From assembly GCA_964487545.1 (NCBI GenBank), contig CAZARI010000011.1:11025-75024 (forward strand): a stretch of 64,000 nt of DNA, in the 5' to 3' direction. Within the stretch, counting starts at the first letter, position 1, and each line of letters begins with the position of its first letter. The notes beneath the pieces were generated by a model. That model made no database searches. It was not told the DNA's origin and was given only the letters and a program-made list of their open reading frames with translations. The DNA is from SKUL01 sp964487545 (GTDB taxonomy: Bacteria; Bacteroidota; Bacteroidia; Flavobacteriales_D; SKUL01). Positions 41,003 to 48,480 of the stretch are shown here, piece by piece. A program made the position numbers and the translations under genes.

Positions 41003-42055
41003 ATGTCGAACCCCGACGATTCACTCTCCCGCGCACAACAAGAAGCGATTGATCGGCTGCGTAGCTCACGTCGGCAGCAACTCTCTGTGGAGGCGCTGGC
41101 CGAACAAATCCGCAATGGCAATCAGTCGGCGCTGAGCAAAGGAATTACGCTGGTAGAAAGCAATCACCCCGAGACCCATGCCCGCGGACAGCAGTTGGTG
41201 AGTCTGCTCTATGCTGAATCGGGCAAATCGTTTCGGATCGGCGTAACGGGTGTGCCCGGGGCAGGAAAAAGCACCTTTATTGAATCGTTTGGCCAAATGC
41301 TGGTGCAAGATGGACATCGCATTGCCGTATTGGCCATCGATCCCTCGAGCCAAAAAAGTCACGGCAGCATTCTCGGTGATAAAACCAGAATGGAAATGCT
41401 GTCGGTTCATCCCAATGCTTTCATTCGTCCCACCCCTTCGGCGATGGCCCTGGGCGGAATTGCACGATCTACCCGCGAAGCCATGATTTTATGCGAAGCA
41501 GCCGGCTATGATTTAATTTTTATTGAAACAGTGGGCGTGGGTCAGTCGGAAATTGCCGTGCACAGCATGACCGATTTCTTTTTGTTGTTGATGCTTCCCG
41601 GAGCGGGCGATGAATTGCAAGGCATCAAGCGCGGCATTATGGAAATGGCAGATTTGGTGGTGATTAATAAGGCGGAAGAAGAAAATCGCGAAAAGGCCCA
41701 AAAAGCCCAACGAGCCTACCGAAACGCACTTCATCTATTTCCGCCCAACAACAACGGATGGACACCAAAAGTTCGTACCTGCTCTGCACTGCACCATCAA
41801 GGCCTCGAAGCGCTTTGGCAAATTATTAAGGACTACCGGCAGGAGATGCAACGCTCGGGATATATCGAAACCAACCGCAGCCGGCAATCACTCTACTGGT
41901 TTCGGAGCACCATCAACGACTTGTGGCAGCGCTTTATGGAAACACACCCCACGCTCGGAGCGCACAAGTCACGATTGGAAGAACAGGTGACCCGCGGCAA
42001 CATCAGTCCGTTTGAGGCAGCAGGAAAATTAATGGAATACCTACGAAAAGATTAA
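41003..42055 (+). CDS. meaB: MeaB/ArgK family GTPase (methylmalonyl-CoA mutase chaperone)
   Basis: A 350-residue G3E-family P-loop GTPase. Walker A is GVPGAGKS at 83-90 in GVTGVPGAGKSTFIESFG; the switch region is the MeaB-type DPSSQKSHGSILGDKTRM; ETVGVGQSE (base of switch II) and the VVINKAEE guanine-recognition segment follow. It protects and reloads adenosylcobalamin-dependent methylmalonyl-CoA mutase. No mutase gene is in this window, though it would be expected elsewhere in the genome. A BtuF-like protein at 47587 may be cobalamin-related, but it is not in the same operon. Convergent with the 42052 gene; the two stop codons share bases 42053-42054. Confidence 0.9.
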   Translation: MSNPDDSLSRAQQEAIDRLRSSRRQQLSVEALAEQIRNGNQSALSKGITLVESNHPETHARGQQLVSLLYAESGKSFRIGVTGVPGAGKSTFIESFGQMLVQDGHRIAVLAIDPSSQKSHGSILGDKTRMEMLSVHPNAFIRPTPSAMALGGIARSTREAMILCEAAGYDLIFIETVGVGQSEIAVHSMTDFFLLLMLPGAGDELQGIKRGIMEMADLVVINKAEEENREKAQKAQRAYRNALHLFPPNNNGWTPKVRTCSALHHQGLEALWQIIKDYRQEMQRSGYIETNRSRQSLYWFRSTINDLWQRFMETHPTLGAHKSRLEEQVTRGNISPFEAAGKLMEYLRKD

Positions 42056-42630
42056 TTTCTGGCGATGATTAATTGGCGTGCTTCTTTAATAACTGCATCC
42101 AACGCCGCTTCGTTGGGTTTTTTGCCCACTTCAGAAAGAATACTAAAAATCAACTTACTCAATTCGAGTCCGCTGGCACCTGACGGCATTTTTTGATGAG
42201 CGATGTGCACGAGCTGAATGCTTTCCTGCCGGGCATGAATCACTTGTTTCCAAACCTGCTCAGACACAAATATCTGCTGCGAAAGGTTGTGTTCAAACTC
42301 ATCGCGAATGGCTTTGACCAGTGCGTTTTTCAGCAAATCGGCCGACATACCGGTTTGGTGCGTCCGCATGATCAGCGCATCGGGAGCAATGCGTTCAAGA
42401 TACAACACCAATCTTTCATAAGCCTGAATGCGCAATTGTTCGGCCGCTCCGCCAGAGGTAGTGGCAGCAACAGGGCCACCAGATGGCTTGGATGCTTTCA
42501 GCAAAGTCAGTTCTTTATCCTGAAAATTGGCCCGGTGATTTAAGTATTCGCGATAAATAAATGCCAGTCCAAGCATAAAAAAGATCACCGGAACTACGGT
42601 GTAGGACAATTCCTGTAGGTACGCGCTCAT
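42052..42630 (-). CDS. Membrane-anchored conserved protein of unknown function (DUF7935-like)
   Basis: A 192-residue protein with one N-terminal transmembrane helix (VVPVIFFMLGLAFIYREYL, about 12-30), a short Ser/Pro/Gly linker and a helical cytoplasmic domain (EQLRIQAYERLVLYLERIAPDALIMR; EFEHNLSQQIFVSEQVWKQV). It matches, from memory, a conserved Bacteroidota family (DUF7935). No catalytic motif is visible. Divergent from the WrbA gene with a 156-bp spacer; convergent with meaB. Confidence 0.72.
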   Translation of the reverse strand: MSAYLQELSYTVVPVIFFMLGLAFIYREYLNHRANFQDKELTLLKASKPSGGPVAATTSGGAAEQLRIQAYERLVLYLERIAPDALIMRTHQTGMSADLLKNALVKAIRDEFEHNLSQQIFVSEQVWKQVIHARQESIQLVHIAHQKMPSGASGLELSKLIFSILSEVGKKPNEAALDAVIKEARQLIIARN

Positions 42631-42786
42631 TCATCAAAATTTAAAAGTGATTTCAAAGATATTATTTGAAACCGACTCAAGGGCCACCCATTTTAATATG
42701 CGTGAATAACCACTTCGTTCTTTGGCAGCACCGGCATTAATTAGTAACTTAATTGAACCTTACATTAATAGAAAAACACAAACGCT

Positions 42787-43404
42787 ATGAACAAGATTAA
42801 GTTAACCGTGATTTATTACAGCGCCACTGGGGCCAATCACCAAATGTCGAAATGGATTGCCGATGCTGCTGAATCAGCGGGAGCCACAGTGCGCCGGCAC
42901 AAAATCAGAGAAACGGCTCCGCGTGAGGCCATCGACAGCAATCCGGCATGGAAAGATTTTCTGGAGCGCTCGTCAGAAGAAAAAGAAGCCACCTTGGAAG
43001 ACTTAGAGTGGGCTGATGCCATAATTTGGAGCGTTCCTACGCGCTACGGAAGTTGGCCTTCTCAGGCCGCCGCATTCATCGATACTTCCGGAGGGTTGTG
43101 GTCGCAAGGAAAGTTGGTCAATAAACTGGTCAGTGCCACTACCAGCGCAATGAATTTACATGGTGGACTGGAAGGAACCATTCAGAGTATTTATCGGACA
43201 ATGATGCACTGGGGAGCCATCATTGTACCATCGGGATATACCGATCCGCGCGTTTTTGATGCGGGAGGAAACCCATACGGAGCCTGCGCTCAGGTGGATG
43301 GAGATGGCAATATCCAGAATCCAGATAAGGTGAAAGCTGCCGTAGAACATCAAACCGAAAGGCTCCTCGACTGCACCCGGCGCTTCCTTGAAAATCAGGA
43401 CTAA
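42787..43404 (+). CDS. WrbA-like flavodoxin / NAD(P)H:quinone oxidoreductase
   Basis: A 205-residue flavodoxin-fold protein. FMN phosphate loop YYSATGANHQM (about 11-21), the PTRYGSWPSQAAAFID flavin-ring loop, and an STATTSAMNLHGG-like segment (VSATTSAMNLHGGLEGTI) with a GGNPYGAC closing motif match the WrbA/NQO type IV family. It would reduce quinones with two electrons from NAD(P)H, protecting against oxidative stress. The gene stands alone; it overlaps the NamZ gene convergently by four bases (43401-43404). Confidence 0.85.
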   Translation: MNKIKLTVIYYSATGANHQMSKWIADAAESAGATVRRHKIRETAPREAIDSNPAWKDFLERSSEEKEATLEDLEWADAIIWSVPTRYGSWPSQAAAFIDTSGGLWSQGKLVNKLVSATTSAMNLHGGLEGTIQSIYRTMMHWGAIIVPSGYTDPRVFDAGGNPYGACAQVDGDGNIQNPDKVKAAVEHQTERLLDCTRRFLENQD

Positions 43405-44645
43405 AAATCGTCGTAAAGTAAATACCGCTGCCTCACCGTGTTAAACTGCTCCAGTCCCGGCTGCCAACTGGTGCGGATTTCTTCTGCGGTTAAACCAGAC
43501 CTGATTTGTTTCATCAACTGGTCTGTGCCGGCGAGTTTATTAAAAAAGCCGCTTTTGAGAAAAAAGGCATTCTGATCGGGTGCGTGGCGATACATCGTCA
43601 GCAGCCACTCCAGATTAATCTGGTTGAGCGATGAATAATCGTCCTGGCTCAGGTCGAATCCCCGGCAGGTTTTTCCCTCGTGTGGTGGATATTTGGATAC
43701 TCCCGGAATACTTAGCGGCGTGAAATCGTGATTTCCAGCGTCGAACCCAGGCATACCAATTTGTTGAAATGGCCGATCTGTGCCCCTACCCACACTTACT
43801 TCGGTGCCTTCGAAAAAAGCCAGCGAGGGATACAGGTAGATGCTGGTCATATCGGGCAGATTCGGTGATGGTGCAACTGGAAGTTCGTATCGCGTGGTGT
43901 GCGAATATCCGGTGCATGGAATAATTTCCAAATGGCAAGTCAGGCCATTTTTTAGCCAGCCCTCTCCGTTGATCATCCGGGCGTATTCGCCCACGGTCAT
44001 TCCGTGAACCACCGGCACTGGATGCATACCGACAAATGATGAAAACCCTTCCTCAAGCACAGGTCCGTCGATATAGTGCCCGTGCGGGTTGGGTCGATCC
44101 AACACCAAAACGGCCAGATCATTTTCGGCGGCAGCTTCCATAATCAAATGCAAGGTGCTGATATAAGTGTAAAACCGGGCACCCACATCCTGAATATCAA
44201 AAATCAGCACATCAACATCCTGCAACTGATCGGCGGTGGGTTTTCTGTTCTTTCCATAGAGCGACACTACGGGTAGTCCGGTAGCCCAGTCGGTTTCTGA
44301 AGCGACCAGCTCTCCATCTGCTGCGTTGCCACGAAAGCCGTGTTCTGGTCCAAAAACTTTTGTCACCTTCACCCCCTGAGCAAGCAGCGTATCGAGCAGG
44401 TGCACCCCGTTTACTTGCGAGGTTTGATTGGCCACCAAAGCAATTTTTTTTCCTTGGCAATGCTGCAACACCAGTTCCATCTGTTCGGCGCCGGTGGTAA
44501 TTTTTACCGGGGTGTGCACTCGCTCGTCTACCGAATTATTCATCGCCGCGTGATTGTTGTTACACTGCACCGAAGTAACGCCGAGCGCCGCAAGCACGGG
44601 CATTAAAATGAATAGACGGTGCATTAATTTCCTACTTTTACGCAT
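43401..44645 (-). CDS. NamZ/DUF1343 family exo-beta-N-acetylmuramidase lipoprotein
   Basis: About 414 residues from the ATG at 44645 (or 407 from 44624). A hydrophobic leader (FILMPVLAALGVTSVQC) ends at a cysteine that could be lipidated, though SVQC is a poor lipobox. The family motifs are VANQTSQV, VFGPEHGFRG, LIFDIQDVGARFYTYISTL, VLDRPNPHG and FFEGTEVSVGRGTDRPFQ. Family members release terminal MurNAc from peptidoglycan fragments. A much longer frame reaches 44942 but those 99 residues overlap the permease gene and are not plausible protein, so I reject them. Divergent from the permease with only about 22 bases between the start codons. Confidence 0.85.
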   Translation of the reverse strand: MRKSRKLMHRLFILMPVLAALGVTSVQCNNNHAAMNNSVDERVHTPVKITTGAEQMELVLQHCQGKKIALVANQTSQVNGVHLLDTLLAQGVKVTKVFGPEHGFRGNAADGELVASETDWATGLPVVSLYGKNRKPTADQLQDVDVLIFDIQDVGARFYTYISTLHLIMEAAAENDLAVLVLDRPNPHGHYIDGPVLEEGFSSFVGMHPVPVVHGMTVGEYARMINGEGWLKNGLTCHLEIIPCTGYSHTTRYELPVAPSPNLPDMTSIYLYPSLAFFEGTEVSVGRGTDRPFQQIGMPGFDAGNHDFTPLSIPGVSKYPPHEGKTCRGFDLSQDDYSSLNQINLEWLLTMYRHAPDQNAFFLKSGFFNKLAGTDQLMKQIRSGLTAEEIRTSWQPGLEQFNTVRQRYLLYDDF

Positions 44646-44667
44646 TCCAATCGTTTGCTTTATATCG

Positions 44668-46194
44668 TTGAATTTCGAATCCTTCATAGCGCGCCGAATG
44701 CTCAAAGTTAGCGAAAGCGGCGAAAAATCCTTCTCCAGGCCAATCGTTGGAATTGCAATGGCAGGAATAGCACTTGGAATGATCGTAATGATTGTTTCAA
44801 TGGCAATCGTCACGGGCTTTAAATCGGAAGTGCGCAACAAGGTAACCGGATTTGGGGCGCACATCACCATTTCGGGGTTGTCGATGAATAATTCGTACGA
44901 ATCGGAGGCCCTTTTATACCATCCACAACTTAAAGAAACCATTTTGCCGATGCCGGCGGTAAAGCACGTTCATGTTTTTGCCACCAAACCCGGAATTGTA
45001 GAAACTTCACGCGATATTCAAGGGGTAATCACCAAAGGCATCGGTAGCGATTTCGACTGGAGCTTTTTCAACGATAAACTCAGTGAAGGGCGGCTGCCGC
45101 AAATTTCCGATACGGCTGCCAGCAATGATATTCTCATTTCGAAACTACTGGCCGATTTGCTGGAGCTCAACGTAGAAGACCGGATTTCGATTTATTTCAC
45201 CAATCAATCCGGAAGTCTAAGTCCGCGGCGCTTTACCATTTCGGGATTGTACGAATCGGGGTTGTACGAGTTTGACATCCAGTTTATTTTCGTCGACATT
45301 CAACACCTTCAGCGCATTAATCAATGGGGCCTTGAAGCCCAAATAAGGGTAAAAGAAAACTGTTCGTCGGGAGCGCTCATCCTGGAGCCCCTGGTGTACG
45401 GAGGTGATGGTCAATACCGCTATAACTGGTCGGATATTGGATTGACCGAGCCGGGTTCAAGAATGGTTTGCGTTGACCGCGACAGCACCATCCAGCTCGT
45501 GGTAACCGATCGTTCGGAGACCATAGCCGATACCGCATGGGTCGTTTTTAAACCGGCAAATAACCACGTGGGGTGTATCTGCCAACCCGAAATGGTAGCG
45601 GTAACCACATCCGGTGGCAGCAACGACCAGTACATCGGTGGATACGAAGTGATGCTTCATCATTTTGATCAACTGTCGGATGCAGAAATCGAAATCTATC
45701 ATGCGCTGGATTACAATCTAAAAACCACGACCATTGCTGAGCGCATCCCCGAAATTTTCAACTGGCTCGAAATGATTGACATTAACCCCAGGATCATCAT
45801 CACACTGATGATTATTGTGGCCGTTATCAATATGTCGTCGGCCCTGTTGATTCTGATTTTGGAGCGGGTAAATATGATCGGTATTTTAAAAGCCATTGGT
45901 GCATCCGATTGGTCGGTGCGCAAGATTTTTTTACACAATGCCTTTTATCTGATCAGCCGCGGTCTGTTGATTGGCAATGTGGTCGGCATCGGTCTCTGTC
46001 TACTTCAAGATTACTTTGGACTGGTGAAGCTCGATCCGGTCAATTATTACGTGTCTGAGGTTCCGGTGCTGATGCAGTGGCAACACATTTTGTTATTGAA
46101 TGTCGGAACCCTCACCATTTGCTTGTTGGTATTGATTGTCCCATCTTACCTCATCAACAGAATCTCGCCGGTCAAAGCCATTCGGTTTGACTGA
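44668..46194 (+). CDS. LolC/LolE-type FtsX-fold ABC permease with an inserted Ig-like extracytoplasmic domain
   Basis: About 508 residues. The start is the TTG at 44668, giving MNFESFIARRMLK, the usual opening of Bacteroidota LolE-like permeases; an ORF extends back to 44554, but those residues overlap the NamZ gene. One N-terminal transmembrane helix (IVGIAMAGIALGMIVMIVSM) is followed by a MacB-like extracytoplasmic domain (ISGL, FIFVDIQHLQRI) and three C-terminal helices with the ERVNMIGILKAIGAS loop. Such permeases release lipoproteins from the inner membrane with a LolD ATPase, not present here. Between IQHLQRINQWG and YIGGYEVMLHHFD an extra stretch of about 100 residues (roughly 45330-45630) interrupts the expected domain, with a GGDGQYRYNW...IQLVVTD text resembling SprB/Ig-like modules. 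Confidence 0.82.
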   Translation: MNFESFIARRMLKVSESGEKSFSRPIVGIAMAGIALGMIVMIVSMAIVTGFKSEVRNKVTGFGAHITISGLSMNNSYESEALLYHPQLKETILPMPAVKHVHVFATKPGIVETSRDIQGVITKGIGSDFDWSFFNDKLSEGRLPQISDTAASNDILISKLLADLLELNVEDRISIYFTNQSGSLSPRRFTISGLYESGLYEFDIQFIFVDIQHLQRINQWGLEAQIRVKENCSSGALILEPLVYGGDGQYRYNWSDIGLTEPGSRMVCVDRDSTIQLVVTDRSETIADTAWVVFKPANNHVGCICQPEMVAVTTSGGSNDQYIGGYEVMLHHFDQLSDAEIEIYHALDYNLKTTTIAERIPEIFNWLEMIDINPRIIITLMIIVAVINMSSALLILILERVNMIGILKAIGASDWSVRKIFLHNAFYLISRGLLIGNVVGIGLCLLQDYFGLVKLDPVNYYVSEVPVLMQWQHILLLNVGTLTICLLVLIVPSYLINRISPVKAIRFD

Positions 46195-46201
46195 GGTTGG
46201 T

Positions 46202-46209
46202 TACCTTTG
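46202..46209 (+). promoter_or_regulatory. -7 box upstream of the CBS-type gene
   Basis: TACCTTTG is a perfect match to TAnnTTTG, 22 bases before the ATG at 46232. The best TTTG (46186) is only 12 bases upstream, too close for a -33, so the promoter call is partial. Confidence 0.4.
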
Positions 46210-46231
46210 CAGTTGCAAATAGCTGAATGGC

Positions 46232-47593
46232 ATGAAAATTAAAAACAACATACTGGAAACCATTGGAAACACGCCAATGGTAAAACTCAATAAAATTGCT
46301 GCCGATATTCCGGGAACGATTCTGGCCAAGGTGGAATACTTCAATCCCGGTCATTCGGTAAAAGACCGCATGGCATTGAAGATGATTGAAGATGCCGAAA
46401 AAGCCGGTCAGATCAAGCCCGGTGGCACCGTTATAGAATGCACGAGCGGAAACACGGGCATGGGGCTGGCTCTGGCCTGTATTATCAAAGGCTACAAACT
46501 GATCTGTACCCTCAGTGATAAGCAGAGCAAAGAAAAGATGGATATTTTACGCGCCATGGGAGCAGAAGTGGTGGTGTGTCCAACCAATGTTCCTCCAGAT
46601 CACCCCGAATCGTACTATTCGGTTGCAGAGCGGCTCAACAAAGAAATTCCGAATTCATACTATCCGTATCAATACGACAATCGCGGCAATACCCAGGCAC
46701 ATTACGAAACCACCGGCCCCGAAATCTGGGATCAAACCGACGGAAAAATCACGCACTTTGTAGTGGGTGTTGGAACGGGCGGAACCATTTCCGGAGTGGC
46801 GAAATACCTCAAAGAAAAAAATCCCGATATCAAAATATGGGGAGTTGACACCTATGGGTCGGTATTCAAAAAATACCACGAAACCGGTGAATTTGACACC
46901 AAAGAAATCTATTCCTACCTCACCGAAGGAATTGGCGAAGACATTCTGCCCAAGAACGTGGATTTTTCGCTGATTGACCACTTTGAGAAAGTCACTGATA
47001 AGGAAGGTGCGCTAACAACGCGCGAGCTGGCCCGCAAAGAAGGTCTTTTTCTCGGCTATAGTGCCGGTTCAGCGTTTGCCGGTCTGCGGCAATTAAAAGA
47101 CCAGCTCGATGAAAATTCGGTGGTGGTGGTATTGTTTCACGATCACGGATCTCGCTATGTGGGCAAAGTGTTTAATGACGACTGGATGCGCGACCGTGGC
47201 TTTTTAAACGATCGCAATAAACTGGCCATCGATTTGGTAAATCAACACGGCGACATGCCACTGGTTTCCATTCTGAGCGGTGAGCTGGCTTCCAACGCCA
47301 TTCACAAAATGCGAGAATTCGATATCTCTCAAATCCCCGTGATTGAAAATGGCGAGTTTGTAGGCTGTGTTAATGAAAGCACCTTATTTCAACGACTGGT
47401 AGAAAACCCCGCCATTGGCGAGTCTCCGGTAAGCGATGTCATGTCGGATCCATTGCCGGTTATCGCTGCCGACACACCGGCTTCTGAGATTGCCCCGATG
47501 ATTAACAAAGAGGTGCGGGCCGTTTTGGTGAAAATAGACGATAAAAAATACCACATCATCACGCGCCACGATCTTATCGGAGTGCTTTGCTAA
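46232..47593 (+). CDS. Cystathionine beta-synthase-type PLP enzyme with CBS pair
   Basis: A 453-residue protein of PLP fold type II. The Schiff-base lysine is Lys44 in HSVKDRMALK; the substrate loop is TSGNTGMG and the PLP phosphate loop GVGTGGTISG. A C-terminal pair of CBS domains (about 335-453: MPLVSILSGEL, then VSDVMSDPLPVIAAD) completes the layout of cystathionine beta-synthases; cysteine synthases lack it. The GEFVGCVNESTLF and FHDHGSRYVGKVFND segments are also CBS-like. It condenses serine (or O-acetylserine) with homocysteine or sulfide; which is not decidable here. Its stop overlaps the BtuF-like gene by seven bases. Confidence 0.9.
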   Translation: MKIKNNILETIGNTPMVKLNKIAADIPGTILAKVEYFNPGHSVKDRMALKMIEDAEKAGQIKPGGTVIECTSGNTGMGLALACIIKGYKLICTLSDKQSKEKMDILRAMGAEVVVCPTNVPPDHPESYYSVAERLNKEIPNSYYPYQYDNRGNTQAHYETTGPEIWDQTDGKITHFVVGVGTGGTISGVAKYLKEKNPDIKIWGVDTYGSVFKKYHETGEFDTKEIYSYLTEGIGEDILPKNVDFSLIDHFEKVTDKEGALTTRELARKEGLFLGYSAGSAFAGLRQLKDQLDENSVVVVLFHDHGSRYVGKVFNDDWMRDRGFLNDRNKLAIDLVNQHGDMPLVSILSGELASNAIHKMREFDISQIPVIENGEFVGCVNESTLFQRLVENPAIGESPVSDVMSDPLPVIAADTPASEIAPMINKEVRAVLVKIDDKKYHIITRHDLIGVLC

Positions 47594-48408
47594 AAGGTCA
47601 ATATCAACGATACACCGATCAGCTCAACCGGCAGGTAACCATTTCCCGAAAACCGTGTCGGATTGTTTCTTTGGTTCCGTCAATCACCGAAATGCTGTTC
47701 GATATCGGTGTTGGAAAACAAGTAATTGGCGTGACGAAGTTTTGTATTTTTCCCGACACTGCCCGAAAACAAGCCCAATCCATTGGCGGCACAAAAAACC
47801 TACGATTAGACCACATTGCTGCCCTTCAGCCCGACTTAATCATCGGCAACAAGGAAGAAAACACCCGGGATGAAATTGAGCAGTTGAGCGGGAAATTTCC
47901 GGTTTGGATGAGCGATGTCAGAACGGTGAATCAGGCAGTTGAAATGATTGCAGCAGTGGCCACGATCTGCGGAAAAGAACCGGAAGGAAGGTCAATGGCT
48001 CATTCCATTTCCAGCGGTTTTGATGCGCTGGCCAAAACCACAGCACCCACATTAAAAGTAGCCTATTTGATTTGGAACAATCCGATAATGGCTTGTGGCA
48101 CAGATAACTTTATCCACGATGTGATTCACCGCGCGGGTTGGATTAATATTTTCGGATCGCGTGCTGAGACCGGCCAATCGCGCTATCCTTCATTGACCAT
48201 CGAGGAGATACAACAAGCTGCACCCGATGTAATTTTCCTTTCTTCGGAGCCTTATCCCTTCAATGACGAACATGCAGTAGCCTTTCGGAAAACGTTTTCT
48301 CGGTGCCGCGTGGAACGGGTTGATGGCACGATGTTTTCGTGGTACGGCTCCCGAATGTTAAAAATGCCGTCATACCTCAAACAATTGCACCACCGACTAT
48401 CCGAATAA
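47587..48408 (+). CDS. BtuF-like helical-backbone substrate-binding protein, no signal peptide
   Basis: About 273 residues. The type III binding-protein fold is shown by IVSLVPSITEMLFDIGVG, VIGVTKFC, GGTKNLRLDHIAALQPDLIIGNKEEN and a late PDVIFLSSEPYPF; this family binds cobalamin or siderophore-type ligands. The frame opens with TTG at 47587, inside the CBS-enzyme gene; no ATG is available before the conserved domain, so the exact start is uncertain. Unusually it has neither a signal peptide nor a lipobox and no permease or ATPase nearby; Bacteroidota have cytoplasm-predicted members of this family. Translationally coupled to the sulfur-amino-acid gene upstream, so a role tied to that metabolism, rather than uptake, should be considered. 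Confidence 0.75.
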   Translation: MLKGQYQRYTDQLNRQVTISRKPCRIVSLVPSITEMLFDIGVGKQVIGVTKFCIFPDTARKQAQSIGGTKNLRLDHIAALQPDLIIGNKEENTRDEIEQLSGKFPVWMSDVRTVNQAVEMIAAVATICGKEPEGRSMAHSISSGFDALAKTTAPTLKVAYLIWNNPIMACGTDNFIHDVIHRAGWINIFGSRAETGQSRYPSLTIEEIQQAAPDVIFLSSEPYPFNDEHAVAFRKTFSRCRVERVDGTMFSWYGSRMLKMPSYLKQLHHRLSE

Positions 48409-48455
48409 TTAAAAAGCTGCATCATAAAACGGTATAGGAAAAGCAGATAGAATGT

Positions 48456-48463
48456 TAGCTTTG
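48456..48463 (+). promoter_or_regulatory. -7 box upstream of the patatin/BamA gene
   Basis: TAGCTTTG matches TAnnTTTG exactly, 17 bases before the ATG at 48481. No good -33 TTG is found. Confidence 0.4.
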
Positions 48464-48480
48464 TAACGACCCTTGGGAGA

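Noticed and set aside
44646..44942. N-terminal extension of the NamZ gene by 99 codons
   Set aside because: The extra residues run antisense through the permease start and lack a signal peptide; a signal peptide appears only from 44645 or 44624.
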